In this document: one piece after another, positions 1 through 6,409 of the stretch
Position numbering within the stretch: position 1 is the first letter of the stretch
Layout of the letters: each line of letters opens with the position of its first letter
DNA from: CAYRVX01 sp964642165
Lineage (GTDB): Bacteria > Planctomycetota > Phycisphaerae > SM23-33
DNA length: 17,546 nt
Reading direction: 5' to 3'
NCBI GenBank assembly: GCA_964642165.1
Contig: CAZXOC010000150.1
Span: forward strand, 1 to 17,546
Program-made: the position numbers and the translations under genes
The notes under the pieces: model-generated
What the model saw: the letters and a program-made list of their open reading frames with translations, nothing else
The model's database searches: none
Told to the model about the DNA's origin: nothing

Positions 1-24
1 TGATTGGCAGCCGGGGCCTCCTCT

Positions 25-103
25 GGCTGAAGCCGCCCGCGGCAAGCCCGTTGAAACGGGCTAAATTGAGTAATAGGAACATGTTATCATGGCTAAAGCC
101 ATG
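25..103. repeat. REP-like cluster of three short perfect hairpins
   Basis: Three back-to-back inverted repeats sit in a locally AT-richer stretch: GGCT-GA-AGCC at 25-34, AGCCCGTT-GA-AACGGGCT at 45-62, and CATGGCT-AA-AGCCATG at 88-103. All have tiny purine loops, and two share the GGCT(G/A)AAGCC core. The base composition differs sharply from the surrounding GC-rich DNA. This is the usual look of non-coding REP or RAYT-associated (Y1 tyrosine transposase) palindrome clusters. No transposase gene lies in the window and the element may continue beyond the left edge. The repeat-family assignment is inference; the hairpins themselves are plain in the sequence. Confidence 0.55.
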
Positions 104-184
104 GGCTACACCACAACTCGCTCGGCCAAGTGGCGCTGTAGTATTCGCGTGGCGCCGGGAAGAAGTGTCGCACGCGGCGCGCCC

Positions 185-196
185 GGCGCCGGCGCC
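185..196 (-). terminator. GC palindrome after the histidine kinase stop, possible terminator
   Basis: A perfect 12-bp palindrome, GGCGCCGGCGCC, begins 10 nt past the kinase stop codon (minus strand) and is flanked by further G/C-rich complementary bases. There is no U-tract. It could be a U-less terminator or a 3'-end stabilising structure, or simply a by-product of very high GC. Confidence 0.3.
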
Positions 197-206
197 GCCG
201 GCCGAC

Positions 207-3050
207 TTAGGGCACCGCCGCGGCGTCGAGGACGCGCCGGACCTCGCGGGCCAGCGTCTCGGGCGGGAAGGGCTTGCGGAGGAAGGGGTCGGGCCGCTCC
301 TGCGGGCGGCTGCCGAGGGCGCTTTCGGCGTAGCCGGAGATGTACAGCACGGGAAGGTCGGGGCGGGCGGCCTGGAGGTGTTCGGCCAGCTCCCGCCCGT
401 TCATGCCGGGCATGACCACGTCGGTCACGAGGAGATGGATGGTGCGGTCCGGCTGCTGCCCGATGGCCAAGGCGTTCCTGGCGGAGGTGGATTCCAGGAC
501 CGTGTAGCCGTACTGCCGCAGGACGCGGACGACGAGCTGGCGGACGCTCGGGTCGTCCTCGGCGACGAGGATCGTTTCGTCGCCGCGGCAGTCGCGCTTC
601 GCACGGGCCTGGCCGGTCTGGTCTTCGGCCGGGGTGCTCACTCGCGGCAGGTAGATCGAGAACGTCGTGCCGCGGGCCTCCTCGCTGGTCACGTGGATGT
701 GGCCGCCGCTCTCGCGGACGAAGGCGTAGACCATGGCCAGGCCCAGCCCGGTTCCTTGCCCGACGGGCTTGGTGGTGAAGAACGGTTCGAAGATGCGCTC
801 CCGGGTGGCTTCGTCCATTCCGAGGCCGGTGTCGCGGACCGCCAGCCGCACGTGGGGCGCGTCGGGCGCGTCGGCTTGGGGCGGGGCGAGGTCGAGGCCG
901 GACTCCACGTTGGCCGTCCGGATGGTCAGCTCGCCGCCGGCGGGCATGGCGTCGCGGGCGTTGACCACGAGGTTCATCAGGGCCTGCTCCACTTGCCCGG
1001 GGTCGGCGTGCACGCTGCCCAGGTCCGCCGCCGAGTCGATCCGGAGCTCGATGTCCTCGCCGATCATCCGCCCGAGCGGCTCGGCCAGGTGCTCGATCAC
1101 GTCGTTGAGGTTGATCACCTCGGGGCGGAGCACCTGCCTGCGCCCGAAGGTCAGCAGGCGCCGGGTCATCAGCGTGGCACGCTCCGCGGCGTGCTGGATC
1201 TCGCGAAGGGAATCGTGGACGTCCCCGCCGAGGTCCGCCCCGGCCAGGAGCAGGTCGCTGTAGCCCTTCACGATCGTGAGCTGGTTGTTGAAGTCGTGGG
1301 CGATCCCGCCGGCCAGACGCCCGATCGCCTCCATCTTCTGGGCCTGTCGAAGCTGCTCCTCGATGCTCTTCCGCTCGGTGATGTCGATGCCCACGCCGAA
1401 GCGGAAGTCCAGCGTGCCGTCCGGGCGGAAGACGGGCCGGCCGTGCCACTCCACCAGCAGCTCGCGCCCGTCGCGGGTCAGCACGTGGTTCTCGTTGCAG
1501 GCGATCCGGCCGCGCTCCCCCAACGTGCGGAAGATCCCGGCGAGGGCCTCGCGGTCGGACTCGGGGACGAAGGCGGCGAGGTAGTCCTTCCCGACGACCT
1601 CGTCGGCGGCGTAGCCGAGGGTGTCGAGCATGGCCCGGTTCATCATCAGCGTCTTGCCGTCGGCGCCGATGGCGACGAAGAACGTCGGGGAGGCCTGGAC
1701 GAGCTGGGCGCTGAAGTCCCGCACCTTGCGGAGCTCGCTTTCGGCCCGCTTGCGGTCGGTGATCTCGGAGGCGACCTCGACGGCGCCGACGGTCTGGCCG
1801 TCCTCCCCCCGGACGGGGAAGGCCCGGACGTTCCACGCCCGACCGCCCTTGGAGGTCGTTTCGCCCTCGTGGGGGTCTCCCGTCTCGAACGTGGCCCGAA
1901 CGGGGCAGTCGGGGCAGGGCTTGCCGGTGTCCTGCCAGATCTCGTAGCAGCGGCGGCCGACCAGCTCCTCCGCCGGATGCCCCGCGGATTCGCTCGCCGC
2001 GCGGTTGGCCCAGACGACTCGCATCTCGCGGTCCAGGTACACGACGACGTCGGGGACGGTCGCCAGGACGATCTCCCTGTCGCGTTCGGCCTCCCGGAGC
2101 TTCCGCCCGGTCCGCTTTCGCTCGGTGACGTCCCGGATGAAGAGGAGGGCGGCCTTGCGGCCGTCGAACTCGGTGACGCTGACGTTCAGTTCGGCCTCCA
2201 CGCGCCGGGCGTCCTTCCCGACGAGCGTGGCCTCGAAGCGGAGGGCCTCTTCCTCGCCGGCGAAGAGGCTGTCGTAGCGGGCGCGGTTCTCCTCGTGCTG
2301 GTCGGGGGGGAGGAAGAGGGTGTAGGGCTGCCCGATGCCCTCGGCCAGCGTGTAGCCCACGATGTCGGCCATGTGCTGGTTGGCGTAGGCGATCTGCCCG
2401 TCCTGGAGGACGCAGATGCCGTCGTTGGAGTGCTCCACGACGTGGCGGTACTTCTCCTCGCTGGCCCGCAGCCGTTGGCGTTCGCGGGCGAGCTCCTGGT
2501 CGCTGCGCTGGCGTTCCATCGCGTTGAGGACGACCTCCCCGACCGCCTGGAGCAGGGCGATGGCGTGGTCCGGCCACGCTTGCTCCTGCTGAGCGCCCAC
2601 GGCGATGATGCCGACGACGGGCCCGCCGCAGACCAGCGGCGCGGCGACGAAGGAGCCGCTGCCCGTCTTCTGGATGTGGGCCAGGGCGTCGGGCGAGTCC
2701 GGCAGCTGGTCCATCGTGCTGTGGACATGCAGGACCTCGCCGCCCAGGACGCGATCGGCCCACCAGCCGAAGCGCTCCAGGGGCCGGCCCTCCAGCAACG
2801 CCGCGACCCGCCGGCCTTCGTCGGGGCACCACTCCACGATCCTCTCCAAGGCCTTGCCGTCCGCGCTCAACCGCCCCAGGAAAGCCCGGTCCGCGCCGAC
2901 CTGCTCGCTCAGGTCGCGAAGGGCCTCGTGGATCGCCTCGTCCGTCTGCGAGGCCGAGGCCCGCATCAGCCGGTTGGAGATGCGCGAGATCAGCCCCACC
3001 AGCTCCATCGCGTTGCGCTGCGCAACGTTGCCCTGGAGTTGCTCCTTCAC
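207..3050 (-). CDS. soluble hybrid sensor histidine kinase (GAF, three PAS, HisKA, HATPase, receiver)
   Basis: This is a 947-residue hybrid two-component kinase with no membrane segment, so it should sense a cytoplasmic signal. Domains in order: GAF (about 30-175), PAS1 (198-315, ending DVTERK), PAS2 (317-438), PAS3 (438-560), HisKA with the IAHDFNN phospho-acceptor His585, HATPase (about 660-815; NLVVNARDAM N-box and GTGLGL), then a CheY-type receiver with LLVTDVVMPGMNG (Asp877) and Lys926 in LRKPF. PAS2 carries a Cx10CxxC cysteine set. I chose the GTG at 3050 because GGAG lies 8 nt upstream and it clears kdsA. An ATG at 3008 lacks a ribosome site, and a longer reading would run 31 nt into kdsA. 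It lies 88 bp downstream of kdsA and may be co-transcribed with it. No DNA-binding output domain or partner regulator is in the window, so the target is unknown. Confidence 0.93.
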   Translation of the reverse strand: MKEQLQGNVAQRNAMELVGLISRISNRLMRASASQTDEAIHEALRDLSEQVGADRAFLGRLSADGKALERIVEWCPDEGRRVAALLEGRPLERFGWWADRVLGGEVLHVHSTMDQLPDSPDALAHIQKTGSGSFVAAPLVCGGPVVGIIAVGAQQEQAWPDHAIALLQAVGEVVLNAMERQRSDQELARERQRLRASEEKYRHVVEHSNDGICVLQDGQIAYANQHMADIVGYTLAEGIGQPYTLFLPPDQHEENRARYDSLFAGEEEALRFEATLVGKDARRVEAELNVSVTEFDGRKAALLFIRDVTERKRTGRKLREAERDREIVLATVPDVVVYLDREMRVVWANRAASESAGHPAEELVGRRCYEIWQDTGKPCPDCPVRATFETGDPHEGETTSKGGRAWNVRAFPVRGEDGQTVGAVEVASEITDRKRAESELRKVRDFSAQLVQASPTFFVAIGADGKTLMMNRAMLDTLGYAADEVVGKDYLAAFVPESDREALAGIFRTLGERGRIACNENHVLTRDGRELLVEWHGRPVFRPDGTLDFRFGVGIDITERKSIEEQLRQAQKMEAIGRLAGGIAHDFNNQLTIVKGYSDLLLAGADLGGDVHDSLREIQHAAERATLMTRRLLTFGRRQVLRPEVINLNDVIEHLAEPLGRMIGEDIELRIDSAADLGSVHADPGQVEQALMNLVVNARDAMPAGGELTIRTANVESGLDLAPPQADAPDAPHVRLAVRDTGLGMDEATRERIFEPFFTTKPVGQGTGLGLAMVYAFVRESGGHIHVTSEEARGTTFSIYLPRVSTPAEDQTGQARAKRDCRGDETILVAEDDPSVRQLVVRVLRQYGYTVLESTSARNALAIGQQPDRTIHLLVTDVVMPGMNGRELAEHLQAARPDLPVLYISGYAESALGSRPQERPDPFLRKPFPPETLAREVRRVLDAAAVP

Positions 3051-3113
3051 TTCATCCGCTCCGGTGACGTGCCTCGGGGTTCGACCCGACCGAGCCCCTC
3101 GCAGATTCCCATG

Positions 3114-3136
3114 CCCCTCGGCCGCAGGCCTCGGGG
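3114..3136 (-). terminator. stem-loop after kdsA stop with tandem G-A mismatches
   Basis: Read on the minus strand, CCCC-GA-GGCC-TGC-GGCC-GA-GGGG starts 2 nt after the kdsA stop. Two 4-bp helices are joined by tandem G-A/G-A mismatches, which can form stable sheared pairs. A second, weaker stem (CTCG/GGGT with ACCC/CGAG) follows at 3073-3094. There is no U-tract, so it may be a weak terminator or an intercistronic structure before the kinase gene. Confidence 0.35.
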
Positions 3137-3138
3137 GC

Positions 3139-3940
3139 TTAAGTATTGCGTGCGGCGGCGAAGATTGCAAGGCATCGCCGCAGCAGCGTCTCGATCTCGC
3201 CGAGGGGCACCATGCAGGCGGCGTCGGACTTCGCCCGGGCGGGCTGGGGGTGCGTTTCGAGGAACAGGGCGTCGGCCCCGGCGGCCATGGCCGCGCCCGC
3301 CAGCACCGGCACGTACTCCACCTGCCCGCCGGAGGCCTCGCCCAGGCCGGCCGGCTCCTGCACCGAGTGCGTCGCGTCGAAGACCACCGGCGCGAAGGCG
3401 CGCATCTGCGGGATGGCGCGGAAGTCCGTCACGAGGCGGTTGTAGCCGAAGCTCGTGCCGCGATCCGTCAGCAGGACCTGGTCGTTGCCCGTCGAGACGA
3501 CCTTCTCGACGGTCTTGCCCATGTCCCACGGGGCCATGAACGGCCCCTTCTTGATGTTCACGGGCTTGCCGGCCTTGCCCACCTCCACCAGCAGGTCGGT
3601 CTGGCGGCACAGGAAGGCGGGCACTTGGAGGCAGTCGAGCACGTCGGCGGCGGCGGCGACCTGCGAGCAATCGTGCACGTCGGCCAGGACGGGCAGGCCG
3701 CTCTGCCGGCGGACCTCCGCCAGCCACGCCAGCCCGCGGCGCAGGCCCGGCCCGCGGTAGCCNNNNNNNNNNGGCCTTGAAGACGCAGGCGATGCCGAGC
3801 CGGTCGCAGGCGGCCGCCAGGTGCCCCGCCACGTCGAGGCACAGTTCCAGGCTTTCGGCCACGCACGGGCCGGCAATCACCGCCAGGCGGCCGGTGCCGA
3901 ACTCCGCCGGGCCGATGCGGCAGACGCCAGACGCGATCAT
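3139..3940 (-). CDS. 3-deoxy-D-manno-octulosonate 8-phosphate synthase, metal-dependent type, interrupted by an assembly gap
   Basis: KdsA condenses phosphoenolpyruvate with arabinose 5-phosphate to give KDO-8-phosphate, the first committed step to the KDO sugar of lipopolysaccharide, in the cytoplasm. Family landmarks are present: AGPC-VAES near the N-terminus, GYRGPGL, FLCRQTDLL, VNIKKGPF, FGYNRLVTDFR, DATHSVQ, FLETHP and KSDAA. Cys26 plus the His, Glu and Asp of the last three motifs match the four metal ligands of the metal-dependent class (Aquifex-type), whereas the E. coli type has Asn instead of Cys. GAGGAGG lies 9 nt before the ATG, and ATGA overlaps the lipid-kinase stop, implying coupled translation. 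Ten N at 3763-3772 replace the stretch that normally carries SFDKANRSS. Both flanks end on codon boundaries, so the apparent frame break comes from the gap length, not a mutation. Confidence 0.94.
3763..3772. other. assembly gap (10 N) inside kdsA
   Basis: Ten undetermined bases interrupt kdsA. Homologues have 12 residues between the FKA/S and YRGPG/FRGHG landmarks; one (Gly) is present here, so about 11 codons, roughly 33 nt, are probably missing. Ten is not a multiple of three, so the N run is a placeholder rather than a measured length. Confidence 0.97.
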
Positions 3941-4878
3941 ACGAAGTCGCCTCCTCGCCAGGGCCAGAGGGTCCGGCCGCTCTCGCGCGGGGGGACCAGC
4001 AGCTTGACGCGCTGGGGGGCGATGGAGATGTCCACCGGGGTCATCGGGCCGACGTCGCCGTCGACCTGGCTGGGCACGGGCTGGTCGGTCTCGATCCGCA
4101 CGTGCCGCAGGCGGCGGTAGACCACGTTGCCCTTGAGGGGATGCCGTCGCAGGAGCGTCCAGGCCGCGTGCAGCACCAGCGCCGTCTGCTGGCGGCAGTG
4201 GAACACGACCAGGTCCAGCAGGCCGTCGTCGAACAGCGCGTCGCGGCAGATGCGAAGCCCCACCGAGTACCGCGAGATGTTGCCGATGAACGCCAGCCCG
4301 TAGTCGTCGAAGATCTCCTTCCCGTCGCTGGTGATGCGCAGGTGGGGGAAGTCGTGCTCCCAGAAGGTCCGCCAGATCGGCCAGAAGTAGCTCAGGTGGG
4401 AGATATGGCCGGTTCGGACGGCGGCCAGGCGCCGGACCACCTCGCCGTCGAAGCCCACGCCGATGATGAGGAGGAAGTTGCGGCCGTTGATGACGCCCAC
4501 GTCGCAGTCGGCCACCCGCCCGTAGCGCACCGCTTCGACGACGTTCCGGGGGTTGGAGCTGATTCGCAGCTCCTTGGCCAGGAGGTTCTCGGTCCCGGCG
4601 GGACAGGCGAGGATGGGCACGTTCGTTCCGGCCAGGCCGTTGGCCACCTCGCTGACGGTGCCGTCGCCGCCCCAGGCGATGGCGGCCGTCGCGTGGTCGG
4701 CGACCTCGCGGGCGTAGCGGGTGGCGTCCTCCGGGGCGCGGGTGGTGTACTCGACCACGTGCAGGTCCGCCCGGCGCAGCGCCGCGACCACGTCGACCAG
4801 CAGGCGCCCCTGCCCCCCGTACCCGCTGGAGGGGTTGATGATCACGTGAATGGGCTTGTCGCTGTTCGTGCGAATCAT
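3937..4878 (-). CDS. YegS/DgkB-like lipid (diacylglycerol-type) kinase
   Basis: This 313-residue protein belongs to the diacylglycerol kinase catalytic-domain family, which phosphorylates diacylglycerol, sphingoid bases or related lipids using ATP at the inner face of the cytoplasmic membrane. Visible motifs are NPSSG (15-19), the nucleotide-binding GGDGT (70-74) within AWGGDGTVSEVANGL, PAGTENLLAKEL (about 93-104), GVGFDGEV and FDDGLLDL near the C-terminal beta domain. The length is normal and there is no signal peptide or membrane span, as usual for the family. The ATG at 4878 has only a weak Shine-Dalgarno sequence. The stop overlaps the kdsA start by 4 bases, so the two are surely one operon, which points to envelope lipid or LPS precursor metabolism. 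The exact lipid substrate cannot be told. A divergent promoter lies just upstream. Confidence 0.93.
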   Translation of the reverse strand: MIRTNSDKPIHVIINPSSGYGGQGRLLVDVVAALRRADLHVVEYTTRAPEDATRYAREVADHATAAIAWGGDGTVSEVANGLAGTNVPILACPAGTENLLAKELRISSNPRNVVEAVRYGRVADCDVGVINGRNFLLIIGVGFDGEVVRRLAAVRTGHISHLSYFWPIWRTFWEHDFPHLRITSDGKEIFDDYGLAFIGNISRYSVGLRICRDALFDDGLLDLVVFHCRQQTALVLHAAWTLLRRHPLKGNVVYRRLRHVRIETDQPVPSQVDGDVGPMTPVDISIAPQRVKLLVPPRESGRTLWPWRGGDFV

Positions 4879-4909
4879 GGCGATCCGGCCGGCGGCGTTC
4901 GGATGGGCG

Positions 4910-4937
4910 TTGAACTCGGCGTCTCAACGGCTATAAT
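4910..4937 (+). promoter_or_regulatory. sigma70-like promoter for the TPR/alpha-CTD gene
   Basis: TTGAAC (4910-4915), a 16-nt spacer and a perfect TATAAT (4932-4937) stand out in GC-rich DNA. Initiation near 4944 would give a leader of about 70 nt. An inverted repeat, CGTTGA-N10-TCAACG (4908-4929), covers the -35 box and most of the spacer and could be an operator. Confidence 0.65.
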
Positions 4938-4961
4938 ACCCGATCCGCCGGACCACGCCAA
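4933..4961 (-). promoter_or_regulatory. sigma70-like promoter for the lipid kinase/kdsA operon
   Basis: On the minus strand, TTGGCG (4961-4956) is separated by 17 nt from TATTAT (4938-4933), matching the consensus at 4/6 and 5/6. Initiation would fall near 4926, giving a leader of about 48 nt before the ATG at 4878. Its -10 box overlaps that of the opposing promoter. Confidence 0.55.
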
Positions 4962-5013
4962 TCGTCCGGTAGCGGACGCAGGGCCTTTGCCGACTGCCCA
5001 AGGAGATGCAGGC

Positions 5014-6339
5014 ATGGAACAGTCCTTCCAGGACGTCCTGAACGAGATCGGTGCCAAAGAGACGTGGACCGCCGAGGACCACGACCAGCTTCTCCGGGAG
5101 CTGTTCGCCACCAGCAGTGCGGCCAGCAGGTTCCGGGCCATGCTGGGCAGGATCGAGGCCGAAACCCCCGAGCTCCGCGGGGCCGCCGCCGTCAAGGTCG
5201 GCATCGGCCGCTACATGGTCTGCCGCTTCGGCGAGGCCCTCGAAGCCCTCGCCCAGGGCACCGACAACAAGGACCGGCGCTTCTTCCAGGGCATGTGCTA
5301 CAAGCAGCTCCGCCAGTACGACAAGGCCGTCCCCGAGTTCCAGCGTGCCAGGGATCGCGGGTGGGACGGCCCCGAGCCCGAGATCCGGATCGTCGAGTGC
5401 CTGGCGCTCGGCGGGCGGCTCGACGAGGCGCGCGAGGCCCTGGCGAGCCTGGGCAAGCGCATCGCCGACACGGCCGGGTCCCACTACCTCCGCGGGCTCA
5501 TCGAGGAGTGCAGCGGCAACGGCGAGCAGGCCGTCGAGGCCTATGAGAAGGCCCGCGAGATCGACCCGGACCACGCCGCCGCGACGTTCCGCCTGGCCTA
5601 CTACTACGACCTGCACGGGGCCGAAGAGGACGCCCTCGAGCTGTACCAGCAATGCGCCGCCCGCCCGCCGGTCCACGCCAACGCGCTGCTGAACCTGGCC
5701 GTGCTCTACGAGGACGCCGGCGACTACGACAAGGCCTGCCACTGCCTGAAGCGCATCCTGGCGACCAACCCGACTCACCCTCGGGCGAGGCTGTTCCTCC
5801 GCGACGCCGAGGCGTCCAAGACCATGTACTACGACGAGGACCAGGCCCGGCGCCTCGCCAAGCGCAACGCCGTGCTCGACATCCCCGTCACGGACTTCGA
5901 GCTCTCCGTCCGCGCGCGGAACTGCCTCAAGAAGATGAACATCCGCACGCTCGGCGACCTCGTGCGGACCACCGAGACCGAGCTGCTGGCCTACAAGAAC
6001 TTCGGCGAGACGTCCCTGAAGGAGATCAAGGACATGCTCGCCGCCAAGGCCCTGCGCCTCGGACAGGCCCTCGAGGAAGGCAGCGACATGGCCGACCTGG
6101 CCACCGCGCGGTCGTCCAACGTCTCCAACGAAGGCGTGCTGGCCACGCCCATCGAGCACATCGAGTTCTCCATCCGCGCCCGCCGGGCGCTGGACAGCCT
6201 CAAGATCCAGACGCTGGGCGAGCTGATCGCCCGGACCGACGCCGAGCTGCTGGCCTGCAAGAACTTCGGCCAGACCAGCCTCAACGAGGTCAAGCAGCGC
6301 CTCTCGGAGTACGGCTTGCAGTTGCGCGAGCCGAACTGA
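5014..6339 (+). CDS. TPR protein with two C-terminal RNA polymerase alpha-CTD-like domains
   Basis: A 441-residue soluble protein. Residues about 56-265 form roughly six tetratricopeptide helix pairs (for example EAYEKAREIDPDHAA and NLAVLYEDAGDYDKA). Two helix-hairpin-helix modules of the RNA polymerase alpha C-terminal type follow at about 288-350 and 375-440. Module 1 closely follows E. coli alpha-CTD: FELSVRARNCLKKM aligns with the segment holding R265, N268, C269 and K271, and NFGETSLKEIKD retains G296, S299 and E302 but not K298. Module 2 keeps the R265 and E302 equivalents but has Arg and Asp for N268 and K271. AAGGAG lies 8 nt before the ATG, and a strong promoter is upstream. Architecture suggests a protein-binding scaffold touching promoter DNA or transcription factors; that role is inference. 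Similar fusions are known as uncharacterised planctomycete proteins. Confidence 0.9.
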   Translation: MEQSFQDVLNEIGAKETWTAEDHDQLLRELFATSSAASRFRAMLGRIEAETPELRGAAAVKVGIGRYMVCRFGEALEALAQGTDNKDRRFFQGMCYKQLRQYDKAVPEFQRARDRGWDGPEPEIRIVECLALGGRLDEAREALASLGKRIADTAGSHYLRGLIEECSGNGEQAVEAYEKAREIDPDHAAATFRLAYYYDLHGAEEDALELYQQCAARPPVHANALLNLAVLYEDAGDYDKACHCLKRILATNPTHPRARLFLRDAEASKTMYYDEDQARRLAKRNAVLDIPVTDFELSVRARNCLKKMNIRTLGDLVRTTETELLAYKNFGETSLKEIKDMLAAKALRLGQALEEGSDMADLATARSSNVSNEGVLATPIEHIEFSIRARRALDSLKIQTLGELIARTDAELLACKNFGQTSLNEVKQRLSEYGLQLREPN

Positions 6340-6372
6340 CCGCCCGGGGCACGCGCGGATGCCGCCGGGCGG
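6340..6372 (+). terminator. stem-loop directly after the TPR gene stop
   Basis: A perfect 8-bp stem, CCGCCCGG (6340-6347) with CCGGGCGG (6365-6372), has a 17-nt loop and begins at the first base after TGA. No U-tract follows. It sits within the 70-bp gap before the SpoIID-type gene, so it may attenuate read-through rather than end transcription. Confidence 0.4.
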
Positions 6373-6409
6373 CACTCGGCGGCGCCGGCACGTGAGAAGG
6401 GAGTCTCCG

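Noticed and set aside
1..206. tRNA gene or CRISPR repeats in the hairpin-rich left edge
   Set aside because: No cloverleaf, TPsiC-like loop or CCA end, and the hairpins differ in sequence without regular spacers.
3051..3170. Longer N-terminus for the histidine kinase starting at 3170
   Set aside because: It would overlap kdsA by 31 nt, run through the stop-adjacent stem-loop and add a Pro/Arg-rich segment; GTG at 3050 has GGAG at good spacing.
51..3539. Very long open frame on the plus strand opposite the kinase and kdsA
   Set aside because: It is antisense to two well-recognised genes, its translation is low-complexity (His/Gly/Ala/Val/Pro-rich) without motifs, and such frames are expected opposite GC-rich coding DNA.
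3139..3940. Frameshifted or pseudogenised kdsA
   Set aside because: The break coincides exactly with the N run, both flanks are in frame to the gap edges and all visible catalytic motifs are intact.
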